A stretch of DNA of 32,965 nucleotides, taken from Tepidanaerobacter sp. DTU063. GTDB lineage: Bacteria > Bacillota > Thermosediminibacteria > Thermosediminibacterales > Tepidanaerobacteraceae. Shown here in pieces: positions 1-7,986 of the stretch. Made by a program: the position numbers and the translations under genes. The DNA lies in the NCBI GenBank assembly GCA_001512695.1, contig LFSJ01000123.1:1-32965 (forward strand). Reading direction: 5' to 3'. The first letter of the stretch is position 1; the number at the start of each line of letters is the position of its first letter. The notes below the pieces were generated by a model. The model was not told the origin of the DNA and searched no databases. It saw nothing but the letters and a program-made list of their open reading frames with translations.

Positions 1-249
1 GCCGGGACTACTTTAAAGAGTGTAAAGTGCATCCAATGCGGCAGCGAAATTGAAATAAGACGCGAAAAGTTAATAGGAAACTATGCGCTAGATTTTATCG
101 AACGCATCCTAACAAAGCCCTATAGAATGACTGCAGAACTTGAAAGAGACTTAACCAAGTTCATATTGTCACTGCCCATAAGGATTATCACAAAACCATA
201 TCGGATTGCAAAAGAAGTAGGTGAAGTGATAAAAAAAGAACACGACTAA
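1..249 (+). CDS. C-terminal part of an unknown protein with a CxxC motif (partial, 5' end outside window)
   Basis: Frame 1 is open from the window edge to a TAA at 247-249 and gives 82 residues. Near the left edge is a CIQCG knuckle (CxxC), which suggests one half of a zinc ribbon or a redox pair. The rest is charged and probably helical, and contains two similar segments, LTKPYRM and ITKPYRI, about 30 residues apart. The stop lies 14 bases before the ptsI start, so the two genes are probably co-transcribed. It is not HPr, the usual neighbour of ptsI: no HPr active-site motif is seen. I do not recognise the family. Coding is supported by the open frame, the close spacing to ptsI and reasonable codon use. 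Confidence 0.6.
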   Translation, partial: AGTTLKSVKCIQCGSEIEIRREKLIGNYALDFIERILTKPYRMTAELERDLTKFILSLPIRIITKPYRIAKEVGEVIKKEHD

Positions 250-263
250 AAGAGGTGGTTAAA

Positions 264-1988
264 ATGATAAATGGGATTGCAGCATCGCCAGGAATAGAAA
301 TCGGGAAAGCCCATGTATTAAAAATCCAGGAAATCAATATAAGCACCGAGAACATCTCTAAAGACGACATAGATGGCGAAATAAAAAAGCTTGATGTAGC
401 TGTTGCTGCTTCTAAGGAGCAGCTTGAGCAAATTAAAGCAAAAGCTGAAAAAGAACTGGGTGCCGATAAGGCTGCAATTTTTGGCGCCCATTTAATGGTC
501 CTTGAAGATCCGGTGTTTTTGGATGAAGTTAAAACTAAAATTACGGAAGAATTGATTACTGCAGACAATGCGGTATCACAGGTTGTAAACAATTATATAG
601 AAATATTTTCAAATATGGAAGATGAATACATGAAGGAAAGGGCAGCCGATATCAAAGATGTTGGAGAAAGAATTGTAAAAAATATACTGGGGATTGCTGC
701 TGACAGCTTAACTTTTTCGGAAGAAGTCATAATTATAGCCAAAGATTTGACACCTTCAGATACCGCCCAGATGGACAAGGATAAAGTTCTTGCCTTTGCT
801 ACAGACATGGGTGGCCGAACTTCTCACACTGCGATTATGGCCAGGTCCCTGGAAATACCAGCAGTAGTTGGACTTGTCGATATAAGCGATAAAGTGAAGG
901 ATGGCGATACTGTAATTGTAGATGGCAACAAGGGAATTGTCTACATAAATCCAGATGAGTCTACTTTGAAAGAATACGAAGGATTAAAAAGAGAATACAT
1001 AGAGTATCGCAAAAAATTAAAAGAGTTAAAGGATTTACCGGCTGAGACCAGCGACAAATTGCGCAGAGTAGAACTTGCTGCCAATATTGGGACCCCTCGT
1101 GACGTGAAAGGTGCCCTTGAAAATGGTGCCGAAGGTGTTGGCCTCTACCGCACAGAGTTTTTATATATGGACAGGGATGCACTACCTAGCGAGGAGGAGC
1201 AGTTCGAAGCTTATAAAGAAGTAATAGAAAAAATGGCCCCCAGACCCATTATTATTAGGACACTTGACATTGGCGGTGATAAGAAACTTAATTACCTCGA
1301 TATGCCGGAAGAACTAAATCCTTTTTTAGGATGGCGCGCTATTCGCATGTGTCTTGACAGACCCCATATACTAAAAACCCAGCTTAGGGCCATATTGCGT
1401 GCTAGTGCTTACGGAAATGCCAAAATCATGTATCCGATGGTATCTGGATTGGATGAGATAAGAAGAGCCAATGCCATATTAAATGAGGCCAAAGAAGAGC
1501 TCAAAGCAGAAGGCATTCCATTTGATGAGGACCTTGAAGTGGGAATTATGGTAGAAATACCCTCCGCAGCTGTTATAGCGGATATTCTGGCTAAAGAGGT
1601 GGATTTCTTTAGCATCGGAACAAATGACCTTATTCAGTACACATTGGCAGTAGACCGAATGAATGAACATATCTCTCATTTGTATGAACCTTTACATCCT
1701 GCGGTCTTGCGGCTCATCAAAAATGTCATTGATGCTTCCCATAAGGCAGGTAAATGGACCGGGATGTGCGGTGAGATGGCGGGTGACACTTGGGCCACAG
1801 CTATCCTTCTAGGAATGGGCCTGGATGAATTCTCCATGAGCGCAGGTTCCATACCCCAGGTCAAAAACATAATACGCTCTCTAAGCTTTGAAAAGGCTAA
1901 ACAAATAGCAGAAAAAGCTCTCTCCATGGACGATCCGGAAGATATACGCAACATGGTGAAGGAAGAAATGGATAAGATAATAAATTGA
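264..1988 (+). CDS. ptsI: Phosphoenolpyruvate-protein phosphotransferase (PTS enzyme I)
   Basis: Enzyme I takes phosphate from PEP and passes it to HPr, the first step of the sugar phosphotransferase system in the cytoplasm. The product of 574 residues has the usual length. The N-terminus (INGIAASPGIEIGKA) is typical. The phosphohistidine motif GGRTSHTAIMAR places the catalytic His at residue 188, and the PEP-binding C-terminal barrel carries GVGLYRTEFLYM, GTNDLIQYTLAVDR and GMCGEMAG with the catalytic Cys at residue 502. I chose ATG 264 because AGAGGTGG (251-258) is spaced 5 bases upstream; an in-frame GTG at 255 lies inside that ribosome binding site. ptsH is not in the window. A terminator follows directly. 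Confidence 0.97.
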   Translation: MINGIAASPGIEIGKAHVLKIQEINISTENISKDDIDGEIKKLDVAVAASKEQLEQIKAKAEKELGADKAAIFGAHLMVLEDPVFLDEVKTKITEELITADNAVSQVVNNYIEIFSNMEDEYMKERAADIKDVGERIVKNILGIAADSLTFSEEVIIIAKDLTPSDTAQMDKDKVLAFATDMGGRTSHTAIMARSLEIPAVVGLVDISDKVKDGDTVIVDGNKGIVYINPDESTLKEYEGLKREYIEYRKKLKELKDLPAETSDKLRRVELAANIGTPRDVKGALENGAEGVGLYRTEFLYMDRDALPSEEEQFEAYKEVIEKMAPRPIIIRTLDIGGDKKLNYLDMPEELNPFLGWRAIRMCLDRPHILKTQLRAILRASAYGNAKIMYPMVSGLDEIRRANAILNEAKEELKAEGIPFDEDLEVGIMVEIPSAAVIADILAKEVDFFSIGTNDLIQYTLAVDRMNEHISHLYEPLHPAVLRLIKNVIDASHKAGKWTGMCGEMAGDTWATAILLGMGLDEFSMSAGSIPQVKNIIRSLSFEKAKQIAEKALSMDDPEDIRNMVKEEMDKIIN

Positions 1989-2000
1989 TTTAAACAAGTA

Positions 2001-2027
2001 GGCGGTATTAGACCGCCAATTTTTTTA
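2001..2027 (+). terminator. Rho-independent terminator after ptsI
   Basis: GGCGGT (2001-2006) pairs with ACCGCC (2012-2017) around a five-base loop, and a T-rich tract follows. It starts 12 bases after the ptsI stop codon. Confidence 0.85.
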
Positions 2028-2156
2028 TCTATGGGCCATCTTTCTTCCTTTACAGCAAAATCCGTTTTTCGATGCATTCAGATATATAATTCTACTGGCT
2101 ACCAATAAGAATAAAACCGCTTTTCTAAGGCCAACATAAACCTGAGGTGACTTTAA

Positions 2157-2339
2157 ATGAGGAAAAAACAGCCATCCACTGACCCAAATGAGAAACTAAA
2201 GATAGAAGCTGCCATGGAGCTGGGACTTTTGGAAAAGGCTCAGCTTTACGGTTGGGATAAATTAACGGCTCAAGAGACTGGAAAAATTGGTGCCATGGTA
2301 AAGAAAATGTTAAAACGCAAAGAAAAAACCACACCATAA
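2157..2339 (+). CDS. Minor alpha/beta-type small acid-soluble spore protein (SspF-like)
   Basis: These 60-residue proteins coat DNA in the dormant spore and protect it from UV and chemicals. The sequence follows the family pattern: an acidic-basic N-terminus, then LKIEAAMELGLLEKAQLYGW and, after a short linker, GKIGAMVKKMLKR. This matches the two conserved helices (E-x-A-x-E-L-G and G-x-x-V-K-x-M) joined by the Gly-Trp turn. The ATG has TGAGGTGA (2143-2150) six bases upstream. The gene stands alone between the ptsI terminator and the cobalamin riboswitch. It points to a spore-forming host. The assignment rests on pattern recognition; I could not run a profile search. Confidence 0.75.
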   Translation: MRKKQPSTDPNEKLKIEAAMELGLLEKAQLYGWDKLTAQETGKIGAMVKKMLKRKEKTTP

Positions 2340-2421
2340 TCTCACTTCAAAAATTTGCCTCAAATAATGGCCATTTAGGCTATCGCCGAGCAAACCCTGT
2401 GCCAACAGGACAAGACTTGCC

Positions 2422-2450
2422 TTGCACAAGCCAGCTAAGGAGTGTATAAT
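2422..2450 (+). promoter_or_regulatory. Sigma-A-type promoter of the B12 uptake operon
   Basis: TTGCAC (2422-2427), a 17-base spacer and TATAAT (2445-2450), with TG directly before the -10 box. Transcription would start near 2457, just before the riboswitch P1 stem. Confidence 0.7.
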
Positions 2451-2472
2451 AATATAAAATAAACAATATTTT

Positions 2473-2703
2473 AACAGGTGCCGAAAGGTTAAAAGGGAAT
2501 CAGGTGAAAATCCTGAGCGGTCCCGCCACTGTAATCGGGGATGAACTGCTGTACCACTGGGAAACCGGGAAGGGGCAGGGAATATGAACCGAGAGCCAGG
2601 AAACCTGCCTGTTAGAGAAGTACTGCTAGCCTTCGGAAGAAAGGAGGGTACTGTATTGGCTGAGAACCCGATTTTCCTGTAAGGAAGCGGGTTGTTTTAA
2701 TTT
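2473..2703 (+). ncRNA. Cobalamin (adenosylcobalamin) riboswitch with terminator expression platform
   Basis: The aptamer is closed by a P1 helix, AACAGG (2473-2478) with CCTGTT (2608-2613). It contains the conserved GCCACTG (2525-2531) and the B12 box GCCAGGAAACCTGCC (2595-2609), hallmarks of this class. Downstream, AACCCG (2665-2670) pairs with CGGGTT (2688-2693) with an inner TTCCT/AGGAA extension, followed by a T-rich tract: an intrinsic terminator. High coenzyme B12 should favour the terminator and switch off btuF, btuC and cobU. The known logic of the class and the gene content agree. Confidence 0.95.
2665..2703 (+). terminator. Riboswitch-controlled terminator before btuF
   Basis: Six-base-pair outer stem AACCCG/CGGGTT plus an inner TTCCT/AGGAA stem, then GTTTTAATTT. 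It lies 32 bases before the btuF start and is the expression platform of the cobalamin riboswitch. Confidence 0.85.
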
Positions 2704-2734
2704 ATGACCCATATTGAGAAAGGAAGAAACTCAA

Positions 2735-3697
2735 ATGTATAGTAAGACAAAAGCCATATGTCTGATTTTAATAATTTTTCTTACTGTTGTATTTACAATT
2801 GGATGTAACAAAGCGCCTGAAATAACGGAATCAAAAGAGAAAAACAATGTTTCCGAGAGTTACTTTCCATTGACACTTACCGACCAAATAGGTAGAGAGG
2901 TGACAATTGAAACACAGCCGGAGAGAATTATTTCACTGTCACCGGCCAACACAGAAATCTTGTACGCTTTAGGTCTTGAAGACAAAATCGTAGGCGTTAC
3001 AGACTACTGCGATTATCCAGAAGCCGTGACAACAAAAGAGAAAATAGGAGGATACGAAGATCCAAATATCGAAAAAATCATATCCCTAAAGCCGGATTTA
3101 ATATTTTCTACCGGTATATATCTAAAACCTGTGGAAGAACTGGAAAAATTGGGAGTTCCATCAGTTGCCATTGAACCTGGAGATATTGATGAAATGCTAG
3201 ATAGTATAGAACTTATAGGAAAAGCAACCGGACGGTATGAAGAAGCAAGGGCTATGGTTGGCGATTTAAGAGAAAGAATAAAAAAGATAGAGGATATGGT
3301 AGCCGATATTCCGTCGGACAATCGTCCCAAAGTTTTGTATGAATTGTGGCACACACCTATTTTTGTCGCAGGTCCTGGAACGTACGTGGATGATATAATC
3401 CAGAGAGCTGGCGGAGAAAACATAGCAAAAGATAGCGGCAAAGAGTATCCTGAGTACAGCCAGGAAATGATAGTAGCTAAAAACCCTGATATCATAGTTT
3501 TTTCTTACCATGGAACAGACGGGGGAGAAACAGTAGAGAGTATAATGAAGCGGCCGGGCTGGGATAGCATAAATGCAGTAAAGAACAAAAGAGTTTATTA
3601 TATCGATGAGAATTTGGTTCAAAGGGCAACTCCAAGACTTATAGACGGGCTTGAAGAATTTGTAAAAATCATACACCCGGATCTTTTTAAAGACTAA
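2735..3697 (+). CDS. btuF: Cobalamin ABC transporter substrate-binding lipoprotein
   Basis: Probably the extracytoplasmic corrinoid-binding lipoprotein of a BtuFCD-type importer. The 320-residue product starts with a signal peptide (hydrophobic residues 8-22) and a lipobox ending at Cys24 (TIGC). The mature part has the periplasmic-binding-protein-of-iron/B12 fold signatures: DQIGREVTI, PERIISLSPANTEILYALG, VVGVTDY-like VGVTDYCDYP, and a C-terminal VKNKRVYYID. ATG 2735 is preferred because AGGAAG (2721-2726) lies 8 bases upstream; the frame also opens at TTG 2714. It is the first gene after the cobalamin riboswitch, which argues for B12 rather than siderophore as ligand. A hairpin separates it from btuC. 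Confidence 0.9.
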   Translation: MYSKTKAICLILIIFLTVVFTIGCNKAPEITESKEKNNVSESYFPLTLTDQIGREVTIETQPERIISLSPANTEILYALGLEDKIVGVTDYCDYPEAVTTKEKIGGYEDPNIEKIISLKPDLIFSTGIYLKPVEELEKLGVPSVAIEPGDIDEMLDSIELIGKATGRYEEARAMVGDLRERIKKIEDMVADIPSDNRPKVLYELWHTPIFVAGPGTYVDDIIQRAGGENIAKDSGKEYPEYSQEMIVAKNPDIIVFSYHGTDGGETVESIMKRPGWDSINAVKNKRVYYIDENLVQRATPRLIDGLEEFVKIIHPDLFKD

Positions 3698-3723
3698 AGT
3701 CAAGGTCTTAGTGTTACCCAAGC

Positions 3724-3767
3724 TTCCCGGATCCGACGGGAACTCCTACTCCTGGTCGGATGGGGAA
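3724..3767 (+). repeat. Intercistronic hairpin between btuF and btuC
   Basis: TTCCC plus ATCCGAC (3724-3737) pair with GTCGGAT plus GGGAA (3755-3767), 12 base pairs with a small internal bulge and a 17-base loop. No T-run follows, so it is unlikely to be a strong terminator. It may stabilise or process the mRNA and set a different btuF to btuC ratio. Confidence 0.55.
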
Positions 3768-3788
3768 TCTTTCTTGAGGAGAAACATT

Positions 3789-4844
3789 ATGGCTGATAAT
3801 TTTCGAAAAAGTAAAGATCACAAAGTATATTCATTAGTAACAATTGGTATAGTCATGGGTTTAATTATATCTCTTGGAATAGGGTCTGTATATGTTCCGC
3901 CGAAGGAAATTGCAAAAATGTTGTTAAGCAAAATTCCCCTTTTGGGCAGCAAAATCACCAATGATTGGTCAAGTACCAATGAGGCAATTGTTCTTCAACT
4001 CCGGCTTCCCAGAGTTATTCTAGCCTTTTTAGTAGGGGCCCAGCTTTCAGCAGCAGGAGTCATATATCAAGGAGTTTTTCGAAATCCCATGGCCGATCCA
4101 TATATAATAGGTGCTTCCGCCGGAGCTTCTTTAGGAGCGGCCCTAGGAATCTTGTTTTTTCCCACCACTAAAATATTCGGAATAGGTTCAACGCCGGTCT
4201 TTGCTTTTATAGGTTCTGCAGGAACCGTATTTTTAGTTTACAGCCTTGCAAGTATAGGAGGGCGAACCTATTCTTCCACGTTACTTCTTTCAGGCGTTGC
4301 TGTTAGCAGTTTCTTGTCAGCTATTGTTTCCTTTTTTATGTATTTTAGTGATGGAAAACTCCACCATATATATTTTTGGCTTGTTGGTAGCTTTGCGTCA
4401 CAGGGATGGAATGAAATCTATATCAATTTTCCTTATGCCATTATAGGATTTCTTATGGCATACTGGAACTTAAGGTATCTTAATATACTTCAGTTGGGAG
4501 AGGAGACCGCATTTTTTACGGGAGTTGATACTGAGAGACTTAAAAAAGTCACCCTGTCAGCAGCAGCACTGCTTACAGCTTCTGCTGTGGCAGTCAGCGG
4601 AGTAATCGGCTTTGTCGGCCTAATTATTCCGCATATTACTCGAATGATTATTGGGCCTGATCACAGGCAGTTGTTTCCTCTATCCACATTGATCGGTGGA
4701 TTGTATTTAATGATGGCAGATACCGTTTCTAGGGTAATAATTGCTCCGACAGAACTACCCGTAGGAGTGCTTACAGCACTTTTCGGCGGTCCTTTCTTTA
4801 TTTACTTGCTCTTTCAAAAGAAAAACAAGGATTATAGACTATGA
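3789..4844 (+). CDS. btuC: Cobalamin ABC transporter permease (FecCD/BtuC family)
   Basis: Membrane channel subunit for corrinoid import. The 351-residue product has about ten hydrophobic segments and FecCD signatures: LRLPRVILAFLVGAQLSAAG, then NPMADPYIIGASAGASLGAA, a SGVIGFVGLIIPHITRMIIG loop that contacts the ATPase, and LPVGVLTALFGGPFFIYLL at the end. ATG 3789 has GAGGA (3776-3780) 8 bases upstream; an upstream in-frame GTG at 3711 would add an implausible hydrophilic stretch over the hairpin region. The stop overlaps an ATG at 4841 (ATGA), so cobU is probably translationally coupled. The expected ATPase gene btuD does not follow. Confidence 0.92.
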   Translation: MADNFRKSKDHKVYSLVTIGIVMGLIISLGIGSVYVPPKEIAKMLLSKIPLLGSKITNDWSSTNEAIVLQLRLPRVILAFLVGAQLSAAGVIYQGVFRNPMADPYIIGASAGASLGAALGILFFPTTKIFGIGSTPVFAFIGSAGTVFLVYSLASIGGRTYSSTLLLSGVAVSSFLSAIVSFFMYFSDGKLHHIYFWLVGSFASQGWNEIYINFPYAIIGFLMAYWNLRYLNILQLGEETAFFTGVDTERLKKVTLSAAALLTASAVAVSGVIGFVGLIIPHITRMIIGPDHRQLFPLSTLIGGLYLMMADTVSRVIIAPTELPVGVLTALFGGPFFIYLLFQKKNKDYRL

Positions 4845-4858
4845 GATGGGGCGATACT

Positions 4859-5416
4859 ATGAAAATAACTTTTATAACCGGAGGGGCTAGAAGCGGCAAA
4901 AGCAAATTAGCTGAGAACACGGCTTTAAAAACAGGCCAAAAAGTAATATATTTAGCAACTGCCCAAGCCTTGGATGAAGAGATGGCAAACCGGATCAAAA
5001 TTCATCAGCAGCGAAGGCCTGATAACTGGACAACTATAGAAGAACCACGTTTCTTATCGAGGGTGCTTAAAGATATTAGGACAGACAGAAGTTATGAAAG
5101 TTACGACATAATTTTGATAGACTGCCTGGCCCTTTTAGTTTCAAACTGGCTTCCCCTGGAAAAGGCTTCAGATACATCACAGTGGGACAATTTGAGAACC
5201 GAACTGTTAGATGAAATCAAGGCTATGATTTCTGAAATGGAAAAAATACAAAAAGATTTTATTATCGTTTCAAATGAAGTCGGCCTTGGCATAGTGCCTG
5301 AGTATCCGCTAGCGAGGCTGTACAGGGATTTGCTTGGCGAAGTAAATCAAATAGTAGCAGCTTCTGCCGACGAGGTTATTTTTATGGTTTCAGGCCTGCC
5401 GATGAAGTTGAAATAG
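4859..5416 (+). CDS. cobU: Adenosylcobinamide kinase / adenosylcobinamide-phosphate guanylyltransferase
   Basis: Bifunctional enzyme that phosphorylates adenosylcobinamide and then adds GMP, giving AdoCbi-GDP, the substrate of CobS. The 185-residue product has the Walker A loop ITGGARSGKSKLAE at the start, a conserved IIVSNEVGLGIVPEYPLARL motif and the terminal EVIFMVSGLPMKLK, all typical of CobU. ATG 4859 gives the canonical N-terminus (MKITFITGGARSGKS); the alternative ATG 4841 overlaps the btuC stop. It is the third gene behind the riboswitch, linking import to corrinoid salvage. A terminator follows. Confidence 0.93.
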   Translation: MKITFITGGARSGKSKLAENTALKTGQKVIYLATAQALDEEMANRIKIHQQRRPDNWTTIEEPRFLSRVLKDIRTDRSYESYDIILIDCLALLVSNWLPLEKASDTSQWDNLRTELLDEIKAMISEMEKIQKDFIIVSNEVGLGIVPEYPLARLYRDLLGEVNQIVAASADEVIFMVSGLPMKLK

Positions 5417-5432
5417 ATAATAGCTAAACAAA

Positions 5433-5465
5433 AACAAAGGTGGATAAATCTGCCTTTGTTTTTTT
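5433..5465 (+). terminator. Terminator after cobU
   Basis: AACAAAGG (5433-5440) pairs with CCTTTGTT (5453-5460) around a 12-base loop, followed by a T-run to 5465. It ends the btuF-btuC-cobU transcript and separates it from the oxidoreductase gene. Confidence 0.85.
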
Positions 5466-5478
5466 AATGGGGGAACGT

Positions 5479-5607
5479 GATTGTATTATATCGATAAACA
5501 ATGAAAACCTATAAGCCTTGGTAAATAAAGGCTATTACTTCCATTATTACGATAATACTGAAAATAAACACGAGATTAAAGACATTGATTCAAAGTTCAA
5601 ACTATGA
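5479..5607 (+). pseudogene. Possible debris of a lost reading frame upstream of the oxidoreductase
   Basis: In one frame the stretch reads ISINNENL, a TAA at 5512, then LVNKGYYFHYYDNTENKH and on to a TGA at 5605-5607, with coding-like composition but no start codon or ribosome binding site. I do not recognise it. It may be the decayed tail of a gene lost from the cobU-cobS interval, or chance in AT-rich DNA. The rest of 5466-5693 shows no other feature. Confidence 0.2.
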
Positions 5608-5693
5608 TAAATTTTAAACAAGACAGATTTGATAATATATTAGCATAACGAATCGGCAAAAATTTAAAAAAAATGAAAGGGGATTTGATTTAT

Positions 5694-7721
5694 TTGACTA
5701 AAAAGTATCAACATCTATTTTCTCCTATCAAGATTGGTAATGTAGAGGTCAAAAACAGATTTGCCATGATGCCCATGGGTGTTTTTTCTCCGAGATTAAT
5801 GAATCCCGATGGCAGCTATTCAAAAGATGGCGCAGATTATTATATCGAACGTGCCAAAGGGGGCACCGGCCTAATTATTACTGGCCTTGTACCGGTGATT
5901 GGTTTGTTAGGAGGACTTCACATTTGTGCCTCTCCAGAGACCTATATCGAAAATCAAAAGTATCTAGTTGAGGGTATACATAAGTATGGCGCAAAGGTAT
6001 TTATCCAGATGACGGCTCTCTCTGGACGATCCTCTGTTTTTCTAGGTGACCCAGCCCCGAGTGTCATGCCTATGGTCTGGGATCCCACTAAATATACTCG
6101 CGAAATGACAAAAGACGAGATTAAGCAATACATCGAAAACTTTGCAAAAGGTGCTCTCTATGCAAAGAAAGCAGGTATTGACGGCGTTGAAATACATGCT
6201 GTACATGAGGGCTACCTGTTAGACCAGTTTACAATTGCAAATTTCAATCACCGTACAGATGAATATGGCGGCAGTTTGGAAAACCGCTTGCGCTTCCCCA
6301 TTGAAATCGTTAAAGCAATTAAAGAAACCTGTGGCCAAGATTATCCCGTTTCTTTGCGTTATAGTGTACGGAGTTATACAAAAGGCTTCAATCGCGGAGC
6401 ACTTCCCGGAGAAGATTTTGTAGAATTTGGTCGTGATTTGGAAGAAAGCCGTGTAGTTGCAAAGATGCTCGTAGATGCAGGTTACGATATGCTCAACTGC
6501 GATAATGGTACATATGATGCTTGGTATTGGCCCCATCCACCCACATACATGCCAAAAGCTTGCAATCTTGAAGATGTTAAGGAAATCAAGAAGGTTGTTG
6601 ATGTTCCTGTCGTCTGTGCTGGCAAGTTCTACGATCCGGATATAGCGGAAGAAGCTATTGCAAATGGCGATATTGACATTATGGGTATGGGGCGCCCGCT
6701 GCTTGCTGATCCGTACATACCCAAGAAGATAATGGAAGGCAGGTTGGATGACATTCGGCCCTGTATTGGTTGTCATCAAGCGTGCCTGAGTCGTATTTTC
6801 CAACAGAAAGATATCTGTTGTGCTGTAAATCCTGCCGTTGGACGTGAAAAAGCATACGCTCTAAAACCGTCTGAAAGAAAGAAAAAAATTGCTGTCGTTG
6901 GTGGAGGCCTTGCCGGCATGGAAGCAGCACGAGTCTCAGCAATACGTGGGCATGAAGTTGATTTGTATGAAAAGACGGGTGAGCTAGGTGGTGTATTTAT
7001 TGCAGCTGCAGCCTTCGATTTTAAAGAGGAAGATCGACGTTTGCTGAATTGGTATAAAAAACAGTTAGCTGATTTAAAGGTCAATGTTAAACTGAACACT
7101 GAGTTCACCGACGCTGATAAAGATGGCTATGATGAAATATTTGTAGCAACTGGGGCCACCGAAAACAAATTAGATGCACCCGGTTTAGACAGTCCGAACG
7201 TGTCGAATGCAATAGATACCTTGCTAAACAGAAAGATTGAGAACAAAAATGTAGTAATAATTGGTGGTGGATTGACTGGCTGTGAGATTGCATATGAATT
7301 AGCAAAGAAAGGATGCACGGTAACGGTTGTTGAAAAAACCGATACTATCCTGAATACATTCGGCTTGAGTGCTGCGAACTATAACATGCTAGTAGAATTA
7401 ATGGAATATTATAAAGTCAAAATAATTAAGAATGCCGTCCTTGATAAATACGAAGACGGAATTGCATATGTAACCGAAACAATCAAAAACTATCCAAATG
7501 TTGCAGGGCGTGCTGCTTATCCTTTTGGAGTTGGTTTTGGTGTACCAAATCAACACAAGATTCCCGCAGACCATATCGTAATATCTGTCGGGTATACAAG
7601 CAATAAAGAACTCTATGAAAAAATTAAAGCTGACAATGTTCACCTTATTGGGGATGCAATAAAACCCGGGAATGTCATGGATGCAATATGGTCTGCATAT
7701 GAATACGCTATGAATATCTAA
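5694..7721 (+). CDS. BaiCD/FadH-type NADH:flavin oxidoreductase (Old Yellow Enzyme fused to a pyridine nucleotide-disulfide module)
   Basis: This family reduces activated C=C bonds (2,4-dienoyl-CoA, enoates, 3-oxo-delta4 steroids or bile acids) with an FMN barrel, a 4Fe-4S cluster and an FAD/NAD(P) domain. The 675-residue product has LFSPIKIGNVEVKNRFAM at the start, the active-site loop HAVHEGYLLDQF followed by NHRTDEYGGSLENR, and cluster ligands Cys357, 360, 364 and 376 (CxxCxxxCx11C). Two dinucleotide folds follow (VVGGGLAGMEAARVS and IIGGGLTGCEIAYEL). The VHEGYLLDQF form resembles BaiCD/BaiH more than E. coli FadH. Start TTG 5694 has AAAGGGG (5676-5682) 11 bases upstream; ATG 5673 is an alternative. 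The substrate is unknown. It interrupts the B12 genes. Confidence 0.88.
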   Translation: MTKKYQHLFSPIKIGNVEVKNRFAMMPMGVFSPRLMNPDGSYSKDGADYYIERAKGGTGLIITGLVPVIGLLGGLHICASPETYIENQKYLVEGIHKYGAKVFIQMTALSGRSSVFLGDPAPSVMPMVWDPTKYTREMTKDEIKQYIENFAKGALYAKKAGIDGVEIHAVHEGYLLDQFTIANFNHRTDEYGGSLENRLRFPIEIVKAIKETCGQDYPVSLRYSVRSYTKGFNRGALPGEDFVEFGRDLEESRVVAKMLVDAGYDMLNCDNGTYDAWYWPHPPTYMPKACNLEDVKEIKKVVDVPVVCAGKFYDPDIAEEAIANGDIDIMGMGRPLLADPYIPKKIMEGRLDDIRPCIGCHQACLSRIFQQKDICCAVNPAVGREKAYALKPSERKKKIAVVGGGLAGMEAARVSAIRGHEVDLYEKTGELGGVFIAAAAFDFKEEDRRLLNWYKKQLADLKVNVKLNTEFTDADKDGYDEIFVATGATENKLDAPGLDSPNVSNAIDTLLNRKIENKNVVIIGGGLTGCEIAYELAKKGCTVTVVEKTDTILNTFGLSAANYNMLVELMEYYKVKIIKNAVLDKYEDGIAYVTETIKNYPNVAGRAAYPFGVGFGVPNQHKIPADHIVISVGYTSNKELYEKIKADNVHLIGDAIKPGNVMDAIWSAYEYAMNI

Positions 7722-7943
7722 ACGAGCTACCTACATCAATCAAGAAATTACCATTGCACTAAAAAGAAAAATAGGAAGACAGGCCTTTATTGATATGCTC
7801 CCTTTTGAGTAGATACCTGAAACAACAAAAATACAGGACTACGCAAAGGGGAGTTTTTCTATGGGAAAGGGAAGACTTATACTTTAAAGGAAGGATTTTT
7901 AAACCTTATTGTCGAACACATATTTTGTCATAATAATAACTAG
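7720..7943 (+). pseudogene. Remnant of an unidentified gene between the oxidoreductase and cobS
   Basis: One frame from the end of the oxidoreductase gene reads YINQEITIALKRKIGRQAFI up to MLPFE, then an in-frame TAG at 7810-7812, then IPETTKIQDYAKGSF. A shift to another frame near 7855 continues as YGKGKTYTLKEGFLNLIVEH to a TAG at 7941-7943. The composition looks like protein coding with a nonsense change and a frameshift. No start or ribosome binding site is evident. I cannot name the family. It may be chance, but together with similar debris at 5479-5607 it suggests genes were lost on both sides of the oxidoreductase. Confidence 0.3.
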
Positions 7944-7986
7944 AACACCTGAATTAGGATAAACCTTGAAAGGAAGCGTTTTTTCC

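Noticed and set aside
2714-2734. Upstream TTG start for btuF
   Set aside because: It would place the ribosome binding site inside the gene and push the signal peptide inward; ATG 2735 gives a normal lipoprotein N-terminus.
6219-6803. 194-codon minus-strand open frame inside the oxidoreductase gene
   Set aside because: It lies opposite a conserved coding region, with no ribosome binding site or family motif.
7810-7812. In-frame TAG as a pyrrolysine codon
   Set aside because: The frame lacks a start and ribosome binding site, shifts again shortly after, and no pyrrolysine genes are visible; decay or chance is simpler.
5466-7986. Insertion sequence around the oxidoreductase gene
   Set aside because: No transposase, terminal inverted repeats or target duplications could be seen.
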